Below, one piece after another: positions 57,493 through 64,000 of a stretch of 64,000 nt of DNA. Numbering within the stretch: position 1 is the stretch's first letter; each line of letters begins with the position of its first letter. The notes beneath the pieces were generated by a model, which had not been told where the DNA came from, ran no database searches, and saw only the letters and a list, made by a program, of their open reading frames with translations. The position numbers were made by a program, and so were the translations under genes. This stretch comes from Cycas panzhihuaensis (taxonomy: Eukaryota; Cycadophyta). Where the stretch lies: the NCBI GenBank assembly GCA_023213395.1, contig CM041465.1:159719741-159783740 (forward strand), given 5' to 3'.

Positions 57493-58735
57493 TCTATGTG
57501 CTCCTTAACCTCTTGTGGTGAATATTCAACAATAATCTTGATGACCCACTTAGGGGCAAGGATGATATCCTTAGTTACCCTTACACAAAGAACATTTCCC
57601 AACTTAAAGTGGGGGGTAGCTTGGTCTATATATGGATCAGGAAGTATGATTAAATCATTAGGATTGACTAATAGAGAGCCAATGGTAAGGCACTTCTAAA
57701 AACCTAGCTTGTGATGTCCACTAGGTAAGTTGGGTAAAGACCCCACTAAATGCTCTAGTAGGGCTTCATCATTCTCAAAGTAATCGATCCCGTGGATTAT
57801 TTTACTTAGGAGAAGTTAGGGAGCTTGTAAGGTTATGATTAGCTGGTAACAATCACATAACTAATCAAGGTAACACAATGAGTCTTTAGATGAGTTAGAG
57901 TGTAAATATATGATGGACCACTCTATAGGTTAAAGGGGAGGGGGTTGAGGAGGTTTTAGATCATAAATAATCAACTTGTCATATGAAAAAACCAAATCAA
58001 ATTCATTGTCATCATCGTGAGTTGCTAACAATTAGGTGGAGTCCTAAGGGAGGTGTTCTAAAATGGGTAAGCTCCCCACATACCTAAGCAAATTGATGGT
58101 TCACAGAAGGTGGGGTGAGACCAAGGATAATTTTGATGCATGGTCATATAACACACATTTTTCACCCTAAAGAATCCTCCCCTAGAAAGGATCCTAGATA
58201 AGGAGGGGAGTGGTGTGCTTCCTAGTCATGTTGTCATTAGGAAGTGGACCTAAATGATCTAGATGGTAGTTACGCATCATTTAAGAAGAATGGCAGTCCA
58301 ACCAAGATCTTAGATAGGGAGACTCCCACATTGGTAGAGAAGGGGGGCTGACATTTGGAAAGACCTTGATCATAAGGGTTTGGAAAAAAAGGAGGAGGCA
58401 TGTCAACATGCAACATTTCTCCTCTTATTATGTTGAGGAAAGTGACCTGATGTAATGGCTCCTCATATCCATCATCAGATTCCCTATCACTTAGGACTGT
58501 TAAATATCCATAACCTCCAATGCTAATAGGGGTGAACCACACCAAATTTAGTAGAGGATGGGCAATTTTTACCCCTTTGGAAGGCCCTTAATTATTAAAG
58601 AACCCTGTGATGGATGGATTAGATGGATTACCTTCCCATTTTGCCACTCCAAAAATCTCTTGGCATGGATGATGATAGGAATGGTTTAGAGGCAGACCTT
58701 GATTTTTCCTTGATAGGTAAATTTGAACTGTCCCT
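57493..58735 (-). pseudogene. pol: RT start and acidic linker of Tat-C
   Basis: Next to the LARD the minus strand reads KWVIKIIVEYSPQEVKEH, matching GKVIKVGLECSPDEVREY of Tat-A. Further along, 58545-58270 encodes VWFTPISIGGYGYLTVLSD, the linker motif FAPIGVGSYGYL. Collinear with Tat-A and Tat-B. Confidence 0.78.
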
Positions 58736-59260
58736 ACCTTGATGAACATACAACTCCCATTTAATTAAGCTATGGTTGACCCAACAAAAGGTTGTAGTCA
58801 ATATCAATGTAAAAAATGATAATGTTAGTTTAGACAGTCTTATCCTTTAAGATTAAATAAAGATTTACTATCCCTAAGGGTGTTTTCTCACTCCCATCAT
58901 ACCCTTGGCACCTCTACATAATTGGCTCAAGAGCTTCCATACCTAGATTCTCAAGCACACGAATGGTCATTACATTGATCGAGTATCCATTATCCATAAC
59001 AATCCTCTTTAAAGTGAAGTTGTATGTCTTAATAGTAATAGTAAATAGATAATGCCAGTACAGTTGCCTATCCTTACCTAGAGGAGGGATGCATAAGTTA
59101 AATGTAATAAGGTTAGACTTGCATGAGGAGGAGGTACCAACAGAATAAATTGGTGTATTTTTGAACCCCAATGCTTCTAATAAGAGTGCTCTTTAATTGA
59201 GGCAACTCTTTAGAATTTCCATCATGGATATTTTGACTAAAATAGTATGAAGCTCTTTAA
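58736..59260 (-). pseudogene. pol: protease of Tat-C
   Basis: The frame 59171-58914 reads YLFTITIKTYNFTLKRIVMD then DNGYSINVMTIRVL, the protease active site with Tyr for Ser after DNG, and LGMEALEPIM. It matches Tat-A and Tat-B in order and spacing. Confidence 0.82.
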
Positions 59261-61371
59261 TAATAGAAAAAGATTTCCCCTTCTTGGTTGGAAGAGAGCA
59301 TGCCTAAAATCATAGCATCTTGGGCAAACTAGAATAATATTGGGGATCACTAGAATTTTGGTTAGCAAATTCTTGAAAGATGAGAGTTGTTGTGATGTGG
59401 AAGCCTCACCAGCTTCCTTCACAGCTAAAGACTATATGGCTGGGCATGCTTGAGTGGTCTCAAGTAACTAAATAATCCTCTTTTGTTTATTCTTTGGTTT
59501 AGAAGAGATGGTTGTTTGAGTGGTTAAGCTTGATGGGGAGGAGTTAGCCTCGGAGGAGTGGAGGAGGTCCTAAAACTAACACACACAGTCATAGTTTAGT
59601 TTGTTGTGGCCTTGCTTTAATGAAACTAGGGCCTTAACTCCATTCTCATATAGGCAAGACACAACAAATAGTTGATAAACACATTATTTAATTGTTGGAA
59701 GGTGGATATTAAATGGGTAGGAAGCTAGTAAAACCACTTCAAGGCATTGCCTTGAAGTGATTAGGGAAATAATTTTATTAATATATGATCATATGTCCAA
59801 TAATTGATACACACCATGGTAAATGCCCTAAGGTGATCAATTGGGTCACGGGAAGAAGCGCCATCAAACTTGGGAAATTTTGGGGGGTGAGGTGGCAAAT
59901 TAGTTCATACAAGCTTCATGGAAAAGGGGCTAATCTATAGTTCAAGAATGGGTGAGCTCCCTGTTAGGTAAGCATGTCGACTGTTGAGTACATAGGTGCC
60001 ATGTGAGGATATCCATTCATTACATAAGTTGAATGAGATGGTGGATAAGGTACTTGAACTTGATAATGTGGGGGGTAATAAGGATGGGTATATTAAGCTC
60101 CTTCAAGTTGGTATGGAGGTGGTGGAGGTTGTCCATAATAATATGGGACATAAGGAGGTGGGTGAGGATGCCTCGAACCACCTCTTAGATGAAGAGGATA
60201 GACATGAGGCACATTTGCTTGTGCATCCAAAGAAGTAGACATGTAATATATATGGGGGTATGAAGAAGAGAGCCCTCCTTGAAGGGGGACTATGGGTGAA
60301 ATAGAGGGTATATATTATGTAGGAGGGTGGCACAAAGGGTTTTTCCCAAATAATCTCCTAACTAGGGGGACAACACCATAAGGGTGGAGCAAATCCACCC
60401 CATATGCGGGAAGGGGGTTGGAACCCCCTTGCTCCCATGGTTATGATGTGTAACCAAGGGACACATATAAAGATGGATCTGTTGAATGTAGACATGGACA
60501 GATGTAAGGTAGGCCTCCTTGCCTAGCTTAACATGGGTGTGGAGGTACAATAAGAGGGGGAGGTAAATAGAGAGTGGTAGGCTACAAAAGCATGGTATGG
60601 AGGGGGGGAGCATTTACCCCCACTTGAGAAACTTGAGTACCTTACATGAGTTCACTAGCAACAGATGCACTTATGAGTAAAGAAGTAATGATGTTAATAT
60701 TAGATGAGCCTAATGATGGTGGGTGAATGGACAAAGGTGGGGAAATGATAGAATTAGTAAGGGTAGAGCTCATAAAGAAATGTTATAGCCACCTTGGAGG
60801 AGATTGGCTAGAAATAGCCTCAAAGGATTCTCTTAACACTTCTACCACATCTATGGAAGGAGTATGGGTTGGGTCTTAGGAAGCCAATGGTTCCCCACTT
60901 TGACTTGGGTAAATTGGGTAGGGATTTGATGCATGCTTGGGATACAAATCATGGTTATGAGTATAAGCCCCTTCATGTGGGTGTGAGTGATGGACAATGG
61001 GATAAGATTCATCTTGTTCTAGCACTTAGTAGAAGGGATTGTTGTTGGTATGAGTGGGGCCCTCATGAGGATAAGGCACCTCAAATTGAAGCCAATCTTG
61101 GGTGTATGGATCATAGGCCCACTTGGCAGTTTATCCCTCCATAAGTGACTCTTAGTCACTTGATTTAATGTGGGTGTATGCAGATGGGACTTCTAAGGGA
61201 GGCAAGCCACACAAATGATGAGAAAAATGGCACATCAATAGGTGTACCTCACACAAGTAGTCTAAATAAGAAGGGGCAAAGGATTCTTATGCAAACTAAG
61301 TGAATGCCCTAGAAAGCAAAAATGAACAAAAGGAAAAGGAGAAATCTAGATGTACTAAGGAGCTTTTAATT
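59261..61371 (-). pseudogene. gag: gag of Tat-C
   Basis: The protease-proximal part (LVCPRCYDFRHALFQP, 59422 down) matches VCPGRYYFRRALTQP of Tat-A. The gag core lies near 59560-59900 and the Pro/Tyr-rich N-terminal part near 60000-61140, all degraded. Plus-strand frames here (for example 60869-61144) are shadows of gag. Confidence 0.75.
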
Positions 61372-61396
61372 GGCGAGTTCCCAATATGGTCACCAG
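61372..61396 (-). other. primer-binding site block of Tat-C
   Basis: The minus strand reads CTGGTGACCATATTGGGAAC, one difference from Tat-A in the core block, next to the LTR. Confidence 0.8.
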
Positions 61397-64000
61397 TAAA
61401 ATGGGCTAAAGGGAAGATGGAAATATATCAATAACCTAATAACACAAACCTAGGGAACATAGTAAGTGTGTGGAACAAAGGTAAGCTTGATCTTCACTTT
61501 AGGCACTCGCATGCCTCTTGGATGCAAATATAGAATGTAATACATTTCCTTGTAAGGTGGAGGAGACTAAACTAGAGCAACCCAAATGTTGATGCATGCA
61601 TGAGAATGGTTTAGGTTTATAAAGGTGTATTAAAGAGGAGGGGAAAGAGTCCATAATCCTACATGCATCTACATGCTCTTCTCTTTTAATACAAACAAAA
61701 TAGAACCTTAACTAGAATACAATGTAACCCTATGGGTTTAGAGACTTATAACTATATGATCCCTTCCTTCACTTAGGCTTTTGAAAAAATAAAAAAAGAA
61801 ATGTAATGCAAGGACTATCCTATTGGCCTCTTTCTCTTCTTCTTATCTTTTCTTTTCTTTTTGATGTAAGTGCAATGCAAGTGTGATAATGTAGCAAAAT
61901 AAAAGAAAGATAAACATTTTCTTTTCTTTTCTTTTTTTTGGATAGGGATAAGAATTGGGTAGTAGAGGGGGTGAAAGGAATAGATAATCTTGAATAAAAT
62001 ATTCTCTTTTTTTTTATTTCCTCTTTATTCTTTCTTATCTCTCTCTATCTATATCTTTCTTTTTTCGTTTGGAAATGGAAAAAGGAATAAAAGAAATAAA
62101 GAAGAGAGTATGCACTTGAATTCTTAAATTTTAGAGGAGTATAATCCTTTAACTCATGAACCTGTTATAACTCCCAAAATATGATGATCGATTGGGATAA
62201 TACTTACTTGCTTGCGGGAAAAATTTAGTAGTGTTTATGCTTGCCAAATCCTCCTTATGACAAGAAAAAGAAAGTAGGAAAGTACTAGAATGAAAAGAAG
62301 AACATAAACAAAAGAGATCTTACTGTACCTCAATGGAGAATGATGGATTTCAAATATGGTTATGACCCCTTCCCAAATGGAAACTTTGAGCTCATGATGT
62401 TCTTCCCATTCTTGCAAGTTAGTAAAAAAAAATCCACAAAGGAGAAACTACAAAATAATGACCACTTTTTTTTTCTAGTTTCGCATCTGACCTATAAAAC
62501 AAAGTCTAATGATGAACAATCTAAGGGAACTCTAAATCCCTAACTAAAAGGATGTATGTAATATGATGGATGAAGGGAGGCCTTAGAATGGCGATTATCC
62601 CCTTAATATAATAGATTCCCAAGGTATGCTCTAACAATCTCCCAATAATTCTATAACTTAGGTAGGTGATTAGTCAAAGGAGTAAAGTGGGTAAACAAAA
62701 TGGTGAGTAGAATGCAAGCAATACAAAAAGGACCTCAAAGGAAGAAAATAAGCACAAACACATCAAAAGTCATACTCATAGTATGAAAATGGATGGAAAC
62801 ATAGGAAGAAAGATTATTGTCAAATAAATGGAGGAGGGAAATACCTGTACCTAGGAAGAAGTGCACTAATGGCCTCTACAACAACTTCCTTAAGGGCTCC
62901 TCTCTACTTTGTAAGGCCTCTTCTTACTCTCCCAATATGCACTTGAAGGTGGCTTCCATATCTCTTGATTTCTAGCAAAAATTTAGTAGCCTAATGATGT
63001 CACTTCTAATATCAAAAAGTTCCCCTCCTTTCCCTTGAAAATGAGGGGGGCTTTATATGAAAAATAAGGAGGATGATTAGTGGTTTCTCGTCCACAATGT
63101 GGAGCAAACCACGCACCAAAACAATGGACCATGCATATGGTTTAGAGGATTTTTACAGGGAGTATCATGAAGAAATAAAAAAAAATTAGATATTTAAAAG
63201 GAATTTGGCCTCCTAATGCAAATACAATTAGACCTAGGATGGCTATAACATGTCAGGTAGGTTAGAAAAATATTAAATGTACAATTGTTACTGTTAATGT
63301 ATGAATCTAGGTTGGTGACAATCATACCATAAATATATATGTGGTATTGCAAATACATATAAAATAACAAGTAGTATATCAATAGAATGAGATTTGGCTA
63401 AGCAACTCTACATGAAATTAGAGGAACACAAAGGGAAGATATCCTAAAACCCTCTATGAATTGATACAAGCAACATAGGATGGAATTGAGGCTATAAAAT
63501 AAAATAATAATGTGACAAAATTGAGGAAACAAGCTATAAGATGATAAAGAGGTACCTTTTCCCACTCAGAAAACCAATAGGAGATGCCAAAGCCATTAGA
63601 CATATGCCTTACTCATCATCAACGTGCAATATAGGACATGAAACAATTAATCGAGTCAACATACAAGCATATATCTATTATGTAACATCAAATATAGATC
63701 AATGAAAAGAGTAATAGGTATAGAAATATACCTATACTTACCTTACTTGATTGACTATCTAAATCCCATTCCTAAAAGCTAGGAAATAACATGTAGGATA
63801 ATTACAATAAGAGTAACCTCATATGGTGAAGGATTATAACATTAAAACTTATGTGTATATACTATGATAAAGGATACTTATTTGACCATATCATCTAGGT
63901 AAAAAAGGATTGGTTCTAGGTATCCTCTTATTGCTTAAAGAAGTTGGTAGAGAAGTGGGCCCAAGATTGACTAGAGGGGTACTCATGCTTCTACCATTAG
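61397..64000 (-). repeat. 5' LTR of Tat-C, right part outside window
   Basis: Starts next to the primer block with TA for TG, and from 62842 on matches the 3' LTR piece at 35281. T-rich and A-rich runs near 61920-62060 are its only strong composition features. The outer end is beyond the window. No gene is supported; frames such as 62340-62543 are open by chance. Confidence 0.78.

Noticed and set aside
60869-61144. A 91-codon plus-strand frame with many Trp and His
   Set aside because: It lies opposite the N-terminal part of Tat-C gag, which is collinear with Tat-A and Tat-B gag; it is an antisense shadow.

Overview
This is plant nuclear DNA made of nested, mostly decayed LTR retrotransposons. 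The evidence is plant-type Ty3/gypsy Tat, chromovirus and Ty1/copia domains, tRNA-Met type primer sites, plant mobile domain (PMD) proteins and deep nesting. I found no host gene, rRNA or tRNA. The degree of nesting and decay fits a large plant genome (a gymnosperm would fit), but the species cannot be named from this window.

Layout. (1) 1-13505: Tat-A, a plus-strand Tat-lineage gypsy element. Its 5' LTR is cut by the window start and its 3' LTR is complete (about 3.0 kb). (2) 13506 to about 29.3 kb: Tat-B, a related element on the minus strand. Tat-A is inserted inside it, so its left part lies outside the window. A 3.1 kb non-autonomous gag-only copia-like element (20216-23303, TSD CTCAA) sits in its gag-pol. 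(3) About 30.26-35.28 kb: a decayed plus-strand Ty1/copia element with a 3' LTR and no recognised 5' LTR. (4) 35277 to the window end: Tat-C, a third minus-strand Tat element. A 7.0 kb chromovirus (36811-43840, TSD TGTAT) lies in its 3' LTR, and a 5.4 kb LARD-like element (52117-57492) lies at the start of its RT coding region.

The main observation is shared by the Tat elements. Between the integrase and the 3' LTR each carries a gene on the strand opposite gag-pol. This gene encodes a plant-mobile-domain-like protein followed by a charged tail, and it contains an intron: in A and B a GT-AG intron lies at the same place in the same codon phase, and in C the donor is recognisable. Beyond it, next to the 3' LTR, A and C carry a separate sense-strand RNase H with a DGGSCGNPG-type motif, additional to the gypsy RNase H that B and C retain next to RT. 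B's copy of this RNase H would lie left of the window. The three elements also share a primer-binding block, TGGTGACCATACTGGGAAC in A.

All elements are broken. Tat-A has lost everything from the start of RT to the end of integrase through one in-frame fusion, and most of its stop codons look like C-to-T or G-to-A changes. Relative ages inferred from nesting and decay: Tat-A is younger than Tat-B; the chromovirus and the LARD are younger than Tat-C.
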